64,000 nucleotides of DNA from Campylobacter concisus (GTDB lineage Bacteria; Campylobacterota; Campylobacteria; Campylobacterales; Campylobacteraceae): assembly GCF_002913715.1 (NCBI RefSeq), contig NZ_PPCE01000009.1, positions 434,001-498,000 of the forward strand. Reading direction: 5' to 3'. The translations under genes and the position numbers were made by a program. Positions 47,691 through 64,000 of this stretch are shown here, one piece after another. Under the pieces are notes generated by a model. The model did not search any database and was not told the DNA's origin. It saw only the letters and a program-made list of their open reading frames with translations. Positions within the stretch are counted from its first letter, which is position 1. Each line of letters begins with the position of its first letter.

Positions 47691-48392
47691 ATGGGAAAAA
47701 CTAGTAAGAGATTTCAAGAATTGCTCAAAAAAGTAGAGCAAGATAAAATTTATAACCTTAGTGAGGCTATTGATACAGTCAAAACTCTAGCTTCTGCTAA
47801 ATTTAATGAAACAGTTGAGATTGCATTAAAATTAAATGTTGATCCAAGACATGCTGATCAAATGGTTCGTGGTTCAGTAGTTTTACCAGCTGGTACAGGT
47901 AAAACTGTAAGAGTTGCTGTTATTGCTAAAGATGCTAAAGCTGATGAGGCAAAAGCAGCTGGTGCTGATATTATTGGTGCAGATGATTTAGTCGAAGATA
48001 TTCAAAAAGGCATAATGAATTTTGATGTTCTTATAGCTACTCCAAATTTAATGGGTCTTGTAGGTAAGGTCGGTAGAATTTTAGGACCAAAAGGATTAAT
48101 GCCAAACCCAAAAACTGGCACAGTTACAATGGATGTTGCACAAGCTGTTAACAATGCAAAAAGCGGTCAAGTAAATTTCCGTGTTGATAAGCAAGGAAAT
48201 ATACATGCAGGTCTTGGTAAAGTTAATTTTACTAAAGAACAATTAAATGAAAATATTTCAACATTTATTAAAGCGATCAATAAACATAAGCCTGCAACCG
48301 CAAAGGGCAGATATGTTAAAAATGCTTCGTTGTCTTTGACAATGAGCCCATCTATAGCTCTTGATACTCAAGAAGTTATGGACTTAAAATAA
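47691..48392 (+). CDS. rplA: 50S ribosomal protein L1
   Basis: 233 residues, standard length. [20 protein letters not shown] near 55, [20 protein letters not shown] near 122 and the NPKTGTVT motif are the L1 signatures. It forms the mobile stalk at the tRNA exit site and often represses its own operon. GGAGAAATTT precedes the ATG. Followed by a structured leader before rplJ. Confidence 0.97.
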   Translation: MGKTSKRFQELLKKVEQDKIYNLSEAIDTVKTLASAKFNETVEIALKLNVDPRHADQMVRGSVVLPAGTGKTVRVAVIAKDAKADEAKAAGADIIGADDLVEDIQKGIMNFDVLIATPNLMGLVGKVGRILGPKGLMPNPKTGTVTMDVAQAVNNAKSGQVNFRVDKQGNIHAGLGKVNFTKEQLNENISTFIKAINKHKPATAKGRYVKNASLSLTMSPSIALDTQEVMDLK

Positions 48393-48497
48393 AACTAAAA
48401 ATTAAAATTTATATCTTAGATTGGAGATAGCCGAGGCCATTGGGCTTAATTGATTCGACCCGCTCTGCTTGAAATTACCGGTCGGAAAGGAGAAAAA
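48393..48497 (+). ncRNA. Probable ribosomal protein L10 leader
   Basis: 105 bases between rplA and rplJ. The part from 48420 can fold: GCC...GGC within GAGGCCATTGGGC and a long-range TCGACC with GGTCGG just before the ribosome site AAAGGAG. This position is where the L10(L12)4 complex binds rplJ mRNA to stop its own translation in many bacteria. Fold was drawn by eye only. Confidence 0.5.
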
Positions 48498-48983
48498 GTG
48501 ACACGTAACGAAAAAACTGAAGTTGTTGCAAAATTAGAGAGTGAATTTAAAACTGCTGAAGCTATTGTAGTTTGTGACTATCGTGGCCTTTCAGTAAAGA
48601 AACTTGAAGTTTTAAGAAATTCTGCTAAAGAACAAAATGTAAAAGTTCAAGTTATTAAAAATACTCTTGCAAATATTGCTCTTAAAAATTCTGATAAAGT
48701 CGGAATGGAACTCAAAGATACAAATATATATCTTTGGAGTGAAGATCAATTAGCAGTAACTAAAGTAGCCGCAAAATTTGAAGAGTCTAATGCTGATCTT
48801 TTCAAAATAAAAACAGCTTATATTGATGGCGAAGTTGCTAGCGTTGATAAAGTTAAAGCTCTATCTAAAATGCCTAGCCGTGATGAGCTTATTGCGATGC
48901 TTTTACAAGTTTGGAATGCGCCAATTCAAAATTTCACAATTGGTTTGAATGCGCTTAAAGAGAAAAAAGAACAATCAGCTTAA
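48498..48983 (+). CDS. rplJ: 50S ribosomal protein L10
   Basis: 161 residues. [20 protein letters not shown] at the start, the [14 protein letters not shown] motif near 30 and NTLANIAL near 54 are typical. The C-terminal helix ([20 protein letters not shown]) carries the L12 dimers. The start is GTG 48498, directly after AAAGGAGAAAAA; an ATT/TTG-type start further upstream at 48450 would put the regulatory leader inside the gene and is not supported. Confidence 0.95.
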   Translation: MTRNEKTEVVAKLESEFKTAEAIVVCDYRGLSVKKLEVLRNSAKEQNVKVQVIKNTLANIALKNSDKVGMELKDTNIYLWSEDQLAVTKVAAKFEESNADLFKIKTAYIDGEVASVDKVKALSKMPSRDELIAMLLQVWNAPIQNFTIGLNALKEKKEQSA

Positions 48984-49012
48984 TTTAAATTAAAAAATAA
49001 TAAGGATTAAAA

Positions 49013-49393
49013 ATGGCAATTACTAAAGAAGATGTATTAGAGTTTATATCTAATCTTTCTGTACTTGAGCTTAGTGAACTTGTAAAAGAGTTTGAAGAGA
49101 AATTTGGTGTTAGCGCAGCTCCTGTAATGGTAGCTGGTGGTGCTGTTGCAGCAGGCGGTGCAGCAGCTGCAGCAGAGGAAAAAACAGAATTTAACATTGT
49201 CTTGGTTGATTCTGGTGATAAGAAAATCAACGTTATTAAAGTTGTTAGAGCGCTTACTGGTCTTGGTCTTAAAGAAGCTAAAGACGCAGTTGAGGGAACA
49301 CCATCTGTTCTTAAAGAAGGTGTTAGCAAAGATGAGGCTGAGGCAGCTAAAAAAGAGCTAGAAGAAGCTGGTGCTAAGGTTGAACTTAAATAA
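49013..49393 (+). CDS. rplL: 50S ribosomal protein L7/L12
   Basis: 126 residues. The N-terminal dimer domain ([20 protein letters not shown]), an alanine/glycine hinge ([13 protein letters not shown], about residues 43-56) and the C-terminal factor-binding domain with [20 protein letters not shown] are all clear. Several copies sit on L10 and recruit EF-Tu and EF-G. AAGGATTAAA precedes the ATG. A terminator-like hairpin with a T-run follows. Confidence 0.97.
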   Translation: MAITKEDVLEFISNLSVLELSELVKEFEEKFGVSAAPVMVAGGAVAAGGAAAAAEEKTEFNIVLVDSGDKKINVIKVVRALTGLGLKEAKDAVEGTPSVLKEGVSKDEAEAAKKELEEAGAKVELK

Positions 49394-49421
49394 TTTTTTA
49401 TTATTTGAGCTTAATATTTCA

Positions 49422-49448
49422 AGAGAGGGCACAGGCTCTCTCTTTTTT
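49422..49448 (+). terminator. Terminator or attenuator between rplL and rpoB
   Basis: AGAGAGGGC pairs with GCTCTCTCT (one G-U) around ACAG, then a T-run. In other bacteria a partial terminator here lowers rpoBC transcription relative to the ribosomal genes; that function is probable here too. Confidence 0.75.
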
Positions 49449-49469
49449 AAATTTTAGATGCCTTGTTAA

Positions 49470-58158
<8,689 letters not shown>

Positions 58159-58162
58159 TCCT

Positions 58163-58187
58163 TTAAGCCCCTATTTTTGGGGCTTAA
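58163..58187 (+). terminator. Hairpin terminator after rpoC
   Basis: TTAAGCCCC pairs perfectly with GGGGCTTAA around TATTTTT, starting 5 bases after the rpoC stop. The downstream CCTCCTTAAAAAA is not T-rich, but the T-loop and GC stem are strong. Confidence 0.7.
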
Positions 58188-58279
58188 CCTCCTTAAAAAA
58201 TTAAATCAATTAAAAATTTACAAGCTATTAACTATCACCTAATAAAATCCTTATTTTTAAATCACATCATGGAGAATTC

Positions 58280-58669
58280 ATGAAAAATGTTGATCTTGGA
58301 CTTTTATTTATACGTTTAGGTCTTGGTATCTGCCTTTTTATGCATGGTTTTGGTAAAATTTTACATGGACTTAGTGGGGTAAAAGGTATATTAGTAAATG
58401 CTGGTTTGCCTGGATTTTTGGCATATTTTTCTTACCTTGGAGAGGTCTTAGCACCCATTATGTTAATTATTGGTTTTTATTCAAGAGTAGGTGCTATCCT
58501 AGTTTTAGGCACTAGTATTACTATTTTATACTCGTACTATGGATTTACAAATTTATTTGCATTAAATGAAGTTAATGGTTTTAAATCAGAACTTATTTAC
58601 CTTTATATTGCTATTTCACTTTGTATTCTTTTGACAGGTAGTGGCAAATATGCTGTCAAACAAGACTAA
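58280..58669 (+). CDS. DoxX-family membrane protein
   Basis: A 129-residue inner-membrane protein with four helices. The DoxX features are the start LLFIRLGLGICLFMHGFGKI, a glycine-rich loop, YLGEVLAPIMLIIGFYSRVGAI near 50 and a C-terminal LIYLYIAISLCILLTGSGKY. DoxX-like proteins are linked to redox and thiol stress or quinone chemistry, but no reaction is established for this branch. GGAGAATTC precedes the ATG. It is an insertion between rpoC and rpsL, which are adjacent in many genomes. Confidence 0.85.
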   Translation: MKNVDLGLLFIRLGLGICLFMHGFGKILHGLSGVKGILVNAGLPGFLAYFSYLGEVLAPIMLIIGFYSRVGAILVLGTSITILYSYYGFTNLFALNEVNGFKSELIYLYIAISLCILLTGSGKYAVKQD

Positions 58670-58800
58670 TGCAAAATAAAGACAGCAGAATTTTTATAAA
58701 ATCAAGAATTAGGTGAGTAAGTCTAACTTATTAACCGTTATTTAAGTTTATTTTAAATAAAATTAGGTCTTTTTAATAAATTTAGTTGAAAGGAATTATT

Positions 58801-59199
58801 GTGCCAACCATAAATCAATTGGTCAGAAAAGAACGCAAGAAAGTGACTGTTAAGTCAAAATCTCCAGCGTTAAAAGAGTGCCCTCAAAGAAGAGGAGTTT
58901 GCACTAGGGTTTATACTACAACTCCTAAAAAACCAAACTCAGCTTTGAGGAAAGTTGCCAAAGTTAGGCTAACAAGTGGTTTTGAAGTCATCAGCTATAT
59001 CGGCGGTGAAGGTCATAACCTACAAGAACACAGTATCGTTTTAGTTCGCGGCGGTAGGGTTAAAGACTTACCAGGTGTTAAATATCACATCGTTCGTGGT
59101 GCACTTGATACTGCTGGTGTTGCAAAAAGAACAGTTTCTCGTTCTAAATATGGTGCTAAACGCCCTAAAGCTGGCGCTGCAGCTGCAACAAAAAAGTAA
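58801..59199 (+). CDS. rpsL: 30S ribosomal protein S12
   Basis: 132 residues beginning [13 protein letters not shown]. The two lysines where streptomycin-resistance mutations occur are wild type, in [12 protein letters not shown] and [13 protein letters not shown]. The C-terminus is extended ([11 protein letters not shown]). Start is GTG 58801 after AAAGGAATTATT; the upstream TTG at 58786 would add five residues and is not conserved in the family. First gene of the rpsL-rpsG-fusA unit. Confidence 0.97.
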   Translation: MPTINQLVRKERKKVTVKSKSPALKECPQRRGVCTRVYTTTPKKPNSALRKVAKVRLTSGFEVISYIGGEGHNLQEHSIVLVRGGRVKDLPGVKYHIVRGALDTAGVAKRTVSRSKYGAKRPKAGAAAATKK

Positions 59200-59256
59200 A
59201 AATTTAGGTTCGCAGACGTTGCTAAAATTTGCAAACGTTTGAGTAAAATTTCATAA

Positions 59257-59748
<492 letters not shown>

Positions 59749-59760
59749 GAAAGAATTAGT

Positions 59761-61839
59761 ATGGCAGAGAGAAAAACGCCTTTACATAAGGTAAGAAATA
59801 TCGGTATTGCGGCTCACATTGATGCTGGAAAGACAACTACTAGTGAGAGAATTTTATTCTTTACTGGTATGAGCCATAAAATAGGTGAGGTTCATGATGG
59901 TGCTGCTACCATGGACTGGATGGAACAAGAAAAAGAGCGTGGTATTACTATTACTTCAGCTGCAACTACGGCATTTTGGAAGGGTTATCAAATAAACCTA
60001 ATTGACACTCCGGGACACGTTGACTTTACTATCGAAGTTGAGCGTTCTATGCGTGTTCTTGACGGTGCTGTTTCAGTATTTTGTTCTGTTGGTGGTGTTC
60101 AACCACAATCAGAAACTGTTTGGAGACAAGCAAATAAATATCACGTACCAAGAATTGTTTTTGTTAATAAAATGGACAGAATTGGTGCAAATTTCTTTAG
60201 AGTTGAAGAGCAGATCAGGGAAAGACTAAAAGCAAACCCAATTCCTATTCAAATTCCTATAGGTGCCGAGGATAACTTTAGAGGTGTGGTTGACCTTGTA
60301 AGAATGAAAGCTTATGTTTGGAATGATGAGAAAAAACCAACTGACTACGTTGAAGAAGAAATTCCAGCTGAAGTTAAAGAAAAAGCAGAGGAATACCGTG
60401 CAAAACTAATCGAAGCAGTTTCAGAGACAGATGATAGCTTGATGGAGAAATTTTTTGCTGGTGAAGAGCTAAGTGAAGAAGAGATCAAAAAAGGCATAAA
60501 AGCAGGCTGCTTGAGAATGACTATCACGCCTATGCTTTGCGGAACTGCGTTTAAAAACAAAGGAATTCAACCTCTACTTGATGCTGTTGTTGATTATTTA
60601 CCAGCTCCAGATGAGATCGCAGCAATAAATGGTGTTTATGAAGATGGCGCTGAAGTAACTGTTGAAAGTACAGATGATGGCGAATTTGCCGCTCTTGCGT
60701 TTAAGATTATGACTGACCCATTTGTTGGACAGCTAACATTTATCCGTGTTTATAGAGGAAGCCTTGAAAGTGGTAGCTATGCTTACAACACAGTTCAAGA
60801 CTGCAAAGAGAGAATCGGTCGCTTGCTAAAAATGCACTCAAATAAACGTGAAGAGATTACCGAGCTTTTTGCTGGTGAGATCGGCGCTGTTGTTGGTCTA
60901 AAAAATACTCTAACAGGTGATACTCTAGCTAGTGAAAAAGATAAAGTTATCCTTGAGAGAATGGACTTCCCTGAGCCAGTTATTAGTGTTGCAGTCGAGC
61001 CAAAAACAAAAGCTGACCAGGAAAAAATGGCAATAGCACTTCAAAAACTAGCTCAAGAAGATCCAAGTTTTAGAGTTAGTACAGACGAAGAGAGTGGTCA
61101 AACTATTATTAGTGGTATGGGTGAGCTTCACCTTGAGATCATTGTTGATCGTATGCTTCGTGAATTTAAAGTTGATGCTGAAGTTGGTCAACCACAAGTT
61201 GCTTATCGTGAAACTATTCGTAAGACAGTTGAACAAGAGTATAAGTATGCTAAACAATCAGGCGGTCGTGGTCAATATGGTCACGTATTTTTACGTATTG
61301 AGCCGCTTCCAGCTGCTAGTGGATTTGAATTTGTTAATGATATCAAAGGTGGTGTTGTTCCAAAAGAATATATTCCAGCTGTTGAAAAAGGTTGCAAAGA
61401 GGCACTTCAAAGTGGTGTTCTTGCTGGTTACCCAGTCGAAGATGTTAAAGTTACCCTTTTTGATGGTAGCTACCATGAAGTTGACTCATCTGAAATGGCA
61501 TTTAAACTTGCTGCTTCAATGGGATTCAAGGAAGGTGCTAGAAAGGCAGGTGCTGTTATTCTTGAGCCTATGATGAAGGTTGAAGTTGAAACTCCAGAAG
61601 AGTATATGGGTGATGTTATAGGCGACCTTAACAAACGCCGTGGCCAAGTAAATTCAATGGATGATAGAAATGGTGTGAAGATCATTGCAGCTTATTGTCC
61701 ATTAGCTCAAATGTTTGGATATTCAACAGATCTTCGCTCAATGACTCAAGGCCGTGCAACTTATTCAATGGAATTCGATCACTACGAAGAAGTTCCTAAA
61801 AACGTAAGTGATGAGATCATTAAAAAAAGAAATGGCTAA
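59761..61839 (+). CDS. fusA: Elongation factor G
   Basis: 692-residue translocase GTPase. [17 protein letters not shown] (G1, 17-33), [14 protein letters not shown] (G2), [11 protein letters not shown] (G3, near 80) and FVNKMDR (G4, near 134) are complete. The five-domain length is normal; [10 protein letters not shown] near 502 opens domain IV. It drives tRNA and mRNA movement after peptide bond formation. A hairpin follows 9 bases after the stop, so rpsL-rpsG-fusA ends here. Confidence 0.98.
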   Translation: MAERKTPLHKVRNIGIAAHIDAGKTTTSERILFFTGMSHKIGEVHDGAATMDWMEQEKERGITITSAATTAFWKGYQINLIDTPGHVDFTIEVERSMRVLDGAVSVFCSVGGVQPQSETVWRQANKYHVPRIVFVNKMDRIGANFFRVEEQIRERLKANPIPIQIPIGAEDNFRGVVDLVRMKAYVWNDEKKPTDYVEEEIPAEVKEKAEEYRAKLIEAVSETDDSLMEKFFAGEELSEEEIKKGIKAGCLRMTITPMLCGTAFKNKGIQPLLDAVVDYLPAPDEIAAINGVYEDGAEVTVESTDDGEFAALAFKIMTDPFVGQLTFIRVYRGSLESGSYAYNTVQDCKERIGRLLKMHSNKREEITELFAGEIGAVVGLKNTLTGDTLASEKDKVILERMDFPEPVISVAVEPKTKADQEKMAIALQKLAQEDPSFRVSTDEESGQTIISGMGELHLEIIVDRMLREFKVDAEVGQPQVAYRETIRKTVEQEYKYAKQSGGRGQYGHVFLRIEPLPAASGFEFVNDIKGGVVPKEYIPAVEKGCKEALQSGVLAGYPVEDVKVTLFDGSYHEVDSSEMAFKLAASMGFKEGARKAGAVILEPMMKVEVETPEEYMGDVIGDLNKRRGQVNSMDDRNGVKIIAAYCPLAQMFGYSTDLRSMTQGRATYSMEFDHYEEVPKNVSDEIIKKRNG

Positions 61840-61848
61840 TTAACCAAG

Positions 61849-61872
61849 GAAGGGCAGAGTAATCTGTCCTTC
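61849..61872 (+). terminator. Hairpin terminator after fusA
   Basis: GAAGGGCAGA pairs with TCTGTCCTTC (one G-U) around GTAA, 9 bases after the stop codon. Ends the rpsL-rpsG-fusA transcript before tRNA-Arg. Confidence 0.75.
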
Positions 61873-61918
61873 AAAAATTAATTATTCTGATAAAATCTAT
61901 CTACAAAATATGTGAATT

Positions 61919-61995
61919 GTCCTCATAGCTCAGCTGGATAGAGCGTAGAATTCCTAATTCTAAGGTCACAGGTTCGAACCCTGTTGGGGACACCA
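61919..61995 (+). tRNA. tRNA-Arg (anticodon CCT)
   Basis: 77 bases with encoded CCA. Acceptor GTCCTCA pairs with TGGGGAC (one G-U); stem TAGAA/TTCTA with loop TTCCTAA gives CCT, reading AGG. Possible -10 sequence TAAAATCT lies about 25 bases upstream. Confidence 0.95.
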
Positions 61996-62399
61996 TCATA
62001 CAATCGCCTTTGTAAAATACAAAGTGCTCAAACAAGTGTTTTTTAAATATACTAAAACGTATAATAAGATATAGCAATTTATAAAAATGCTCTTATGCTG
62101 ATCAGTATAATATAGTAAAAGAAAAAATGTAAAGAATGGACTTTATAAAAAAGATTACAAGTGATATGCAAATAAGATCACTAATATCAAAGAGAAATTT
62201 TATAAAAACATAATGGTAAATGACTATATTTCCATCAATCTAGTCGGTTTATCTATATATGCATTCGTAGTGGGTTTAGCTTTTTTATCAATACGTTATA
62301 TTATTAATTTTTATCTAAACTAATAAATTTTATCAACAAAAATTTTTATATATTTAATAATCCGTGCTAACATTTCAAAAATTTATTTAAGGAGAATAG
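61996..62399. other. 404-base gap with two possible very small frames
   Basis: Mostly A/T. ATG 62136 opens a 25-codon frame (MDFIKKITSDM...), whose TAA overlaps the ATG of a 36-codon frame at 62213-62323, listed separately. No strong ribosome site precedes either. The rest shows no gene, hairpin or repeat that I can support; AAGGAGAAT at 62391 belongs to the rhodanese gene. Confidence 0.4.
62213..62323 (+). CDS. Possible 36-residue single-helix membrane peptide
   Basis: A very short frame starting MVNDYISINLVG and continuing as one membrane helix (LSIYAFVVGLAFLSIRYIIN). It overlaps a preceding 25-codon frame by TAATG, which suggests coupling or the remains of a larger gene. The low-complexity A/T background can yield such helices by chance, and no good ribosome site is visible. 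I cannot name a family. Conservation of the frame in relatives would decide. Confidence 0.25.
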   Translation: MVNDYISINLVGLSIYAFVVGLAFLSIRYIINFYLN

Positions 62400-62777
62400 A
62401 TGAAAAAAATTTTACTTTTAGGAGCCGTTTGTTGCATGTTGTCAGCTGATGTTAAAACCGTTAACATAAGCCCAGATGAGATCAAAAAATATGATCAGAT
62501 TATCGATATAAGAACTCCATCTGAGTGGCAAGAGACTGGCGTTATCGCAGGTGCAAAGACTATAACTTTTAATCCAAACGATAAGAGTGCATTTTTGGAG
62601 GAGCTTTCAAAGGCAGTTGATATCAAAAAACCTATTGCTCTTGTTTGCAGAAGCGGCAGAAGAAGTACGGCAGCAGCCGCAGCGATAGATAGCTCAGATC
62701 TTAAGATAATAAATTTAGATGGAGGTATGAGTAGCTTGATCGAGCAAGGCTATAAAACTACGCCTTATAAAAAATAG
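62400..62777 (+). CDS. Exported rhodanese-domain protein
   Basis: A 125-residue protein with a signal peptide (KKILLLGAVCCMLSAD) and a single rhodanese domain. The active-site loop is LVCRSGRRSTAAA with Cys83; DIRTPSEWQETGVIAGA near 36-52 is the other conserved stretch. Periplasmic single-domain rhodaneses move sulfane sulfur, but the acceptor is not known here. AAGGAGAATAG precedes the ATG. A convergent-looking hairpin follows. Confidence 0.88.
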   Translation: MKKILLLGAVCCMLSADVKTVNISPDEIKKYDQIIDIRTPSEWQETGVIAGAKTITFNPNDKSAFLEELSKAVDIKKPIALVCRSGRRSTAAAAAIDSSDLKIINLDGGMSSLIEQGYKTTPYKK

Positions 62778-62797
62778 ACAAATTTTGTGATCCTATA

Positions 62798-62831
62798 TTT
62801 GACTACAAGATAAATTTATTTTGTAGTCAAA
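62798..62831 (+). terminator. Hairpin after the rhodanese gene
   Basis: TTTGACTACAA (62798-62808) pairs perfectly with TTGTAGTCAAA (62821-62831), loop of 12 bases, followed by TTTTATAT. It starts 20 bases after the stop codon. Confidence 0.65.
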
Positions 62832-62837
62832 TTTTAT

Positions 62838-62895
62838 ATCAAATAATAAAATTTATTATTTGATTAACCACCGATTAACTCTAGCTATATATAAT
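62838..62895 (+). promoter_or_regulatory. dps: dps promoter region with a perfect AT palindrome
   Basis: ATCAAATAATAAA (62838-62850) is mirrored by TTTATTATTTGAT (62852-62864). A TATAAT box follows at 62890-62895, 32 bases before the start codon. The palindrome's length and A/T content resemble Fur/PerR-class operators, which often control dps, but no exact consensus is met. Confidence 0.5.
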
Positions 62896-62927
62896 TTCAT
62901 CATATTTATAATAAAGAAGGAGACAAA

Positions 62928-63362
62928 ATGTCAAAAGTTATTTTACAATTAAATGTTATTCAGGCTGATGCAAATGCACTTTATATTAAATTTCACGATC
63001 TTCACTGGAATGTAAAAGGTATTCAATTTTTTAGCGTTCATGAATACACAGAAAAAGCTTACGAAGATATGAGTGAGATATTTGACGATGCAGCTGAGAG
63101 AGCTCTCATGCTTGGTGGCAGACCTATCGTCAAGGCTGAGGAGCTAGCAAAAGTTACTCACATCAAACACGAGCCAAAAGAAATTTACACTCCAACTGAG
63201 GTTTTAGAGATTGTCTTGGCTGATTATAAACACCTTTTGGGCGAGTTTAAAAAGCTTGACGAACTTGCAGAAGGCGATACAACAACTCAAATGTATGCAC
63301 AAGATCAAATCGCAAAATTTGAAAAAGCGATCTGGATGCTAAACGCAACACTTAGCAAATAA
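62928..63362 (+). CDS. dps: Dps-family ferritin (DNA protection, iron storage)
   Basis: 144 residues, the short form without a lysine-rich N-terminal tail, so DNA binding may be weak, as in H. pylori NapA. The ferroxidase residues of the subunit interface are present: His26 in FHDLHWNVKG, His38 in VHEY, and the acidic EIFDDAAER stretch near 50-58. Twelve subunits form a cage that oxidises Fe(II) with hydrogen peroxide and stores it, limiting Fenton damage. GAAGGAGACAAA precedes the ATG. A hairpin follows at 63368. Confidence 0.93.
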   Translation: MSKVILQLNVIQADANALYIKFHDLHWNVKGIQFFSVHEYTEKAYEDMSEIFDDAAERALMLGGRPIVKAEELAKVTHIKHEPKEIYTPTEVLEIVLADYKHLLGEFKKLDELAEGDTTTQMYAQDQIAKFEKAIWMLNATLSK

Positions 63363-63367
63363 CTACT

Positions 63368-63385
63368 AGCGGGAGTTTTCCCGCT
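63368..63385 (+). terminator. Hairpin terminator after dps
   Basis: AGCGGGA pairs perfectly with TCCCGCT around GTTT, 5 bases after the stop, followed by TTATC. Confidence 0.7.
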
Positions 63386-63394
63386 TTATCTAAA

Positions 63395-63417
63395 TAAATT
63401 CTATTTTTTGGCGATAT
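63395..63417 (+). promoter_or_regulatory. Possible sigma28 (FliA) promoter
   Basis: TAAA at 63395-63398 and CGATAT at 63412-63417, 13 bases apart, 27 bases before the next start codon. CGATAT is the -10 form used by Campylobacter sigma28. A match by eye only. Confidence 0.45.
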
Positions 63418-63444
63418 TGATTTTATAAATTTTAAGGAGCCAAA

Positions 63445-64000
63445 ATGAAAATTTCTCAAATCGCAAACTCATATAATAGTTCAAGCCTAAAAGAAAATGT
63501 AAAATCAGAAATTTCACTTCATAAAGATGAAAAAGGTATCTCTAAAAAAGAGTCTGAAATTACAAATTTAACAGCCAAAGATATTTCAAATAGCTACTTT
63601 TTGCAGTATCAAAAAGAGATCGTTAAAAGTAGTAGTTCAAATTTATTAGCTCAAGGTGGCTTAAGCTTTAATGCGCCTAAAGATTTATCAGAAATTTTAT
63701 CAGGACTTGATCTTGTAAGTACCGGCTATAACGGTAAATCTTTAAACGAGCTAAGTAGTGACGAGGCAAATGATCTTATTAGTGAGAATGGATTTTTTGG
63801 TATTGCAAATACGGCTGAGAGGATAGCTAGCTTTGTGCTAAATGGTGCAGGTGATGACGTGGAAAAACTAAAAGCCGGTAGAGAGGGCGTGGCAAAGGGT
63901 TTTGAGGATGCGAAGAAAATTTGGGGAGGTGAGCTCCCTGAAATTTCACAAAAGACTATTGAAAAGACCCTTGAGACACTTGATAAAAAGATCGCCGAGC
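63445..64000 (+). CDS. Unidentified protein, 3' end outside the window
   Basis: At least 185 residues, cut by the window end. No signal peptide. The first 50 residues are serine/lysine rich and look disordered; after that come a segment DLSEILSGLDLVSTGYNGKS, a helical stretch NGFFGIANTAERIASFVLNGAGDD, and REGVAKGFEDAKKIWGGELPE, which resembles helical secreted or flagella-coregulated proteins. I do not recognise the family with certainty. AAGGAGCCAAA precedes ATG 63445. A sigma28-like promoter upstream suggests expression with late flagellar genes. Confidence 0.75.
   Translation, partial: MKISQIANSYNSSSLKENVKSEISLHKDEKGISKKESEITNLTAKDISNSYFLQYQKEIVKSSSSNLLAQGGLSFNAPKDLSEILSGLDLVSTGYNGKSLNELSSDEANDLISENGFFGIANTAERIASFVLNGAGDDVEKLKAGREGVAKGFEDAKKIWGGELPEISQKTIEKTLETLDKKIAE

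Noticed and set aside
48450-48497. An upstream start that would lengthen L10 by 16 residues
   Set aside because: The extension is not L10-like, has no ribosome site and would cover the regulatory leader; GTG 48498 has AAAGGAG directly in front.
61094-61573. A 159-codon plus-strand frame inside fusA
   Set aside because: It is a shifted reading of fusA, rich in Leu/Val/Lys with no domain; fusA is intact across it.

Overview
The window is an AT-rich, gene-dense chromosomal segment from an epsilonproteobacterium (Campylobacterota), most likely Campylobacter and plausibly C. concisus or a close relative. The evidence is a napAGHBFLD nitrate reductase operon without napC, a hemB-argF-DUF2603-hemN run of the kind known in C. 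jejuni, a DUF2443 gene, a Pgp2/Csd6-type peptidoglycan peptidase, separate (not fused) rpoB and rpoC, and heavy use of the word AAATTT. The species call is inference.

Layout. 1-8.0 kb: housekeeping and stress genes (ankyrin protein cut by the window edge, SDR oxidoreductase, NhaC-type antiporter, trmA, ilvA, a DUF4230-like membrane protein, a Dyp-type peroxidase, a half-size DMT transporter). 8.1-11.4 kb: a periplasmic S-/N-oxide reductase (TorA/BisC type) with its monoheme cytochrome c. 11.7-15.9 kb: two tandem chemoreceptors with near-identical signalling tips; the first has a central segment of unusual codon use. 16.4-23.0 kb: the nap operon. 23.3-24.7 kb (minus strand): PCuAC, an unknown small protein and Sco, a likely copper delivery set for an oxidase. 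24.9-27.9 kb: pgp2, DUF2443, alr and two small exported proteins. 28.2-30.7 kb (minus): ribA-rsmG-PP0621 family-unknown-htpX. 30.8-34.5 kb: hemB-argF-DUF2603-hemN.

34.6-43.7 kb is the most interesting accessory block: a type I secretion system (TolC-like protein with a SPOR-like N-terminus, ABC exporter, HlyD-type adaptor) interleaved with a LapG-like periplasmic protease and a LapD-like degenerate GGDEF/EAL receptor. An orphan 163-residue protein and a LuxR-type regulator with a degenerate receiver follow. By analogy with Pseudomonas Lap, this should export a large adhesin and control its release by cyclic di-GMP, but no adhesin gene lies in the window.

43.9-62.0 kb: a small membrane-anchored coiled-coil protein (minus strand), then the translation/transcription block: tRNA-Thr, -Tyr, -Gly, -Thr, tuf, rpmG, tRNA-Trp, secE, nusG, rplK, rplA, rplJ, rplL, rpoB, rpoC, a DoxX gene, rpsL, rpsG, fusA and tRNA-Arg. 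A strong sigma70-type promoter lies upstream of the first tRNA. The last 2 kb hold a periplasmic rhodanese, a Dps-type ferritin behind a perfect palindrome, and the start of an unidentified gene preceded by a sigma28-like promoter.

I saw no insertion sequence, prophage, CRISPR array or rRNA gene.
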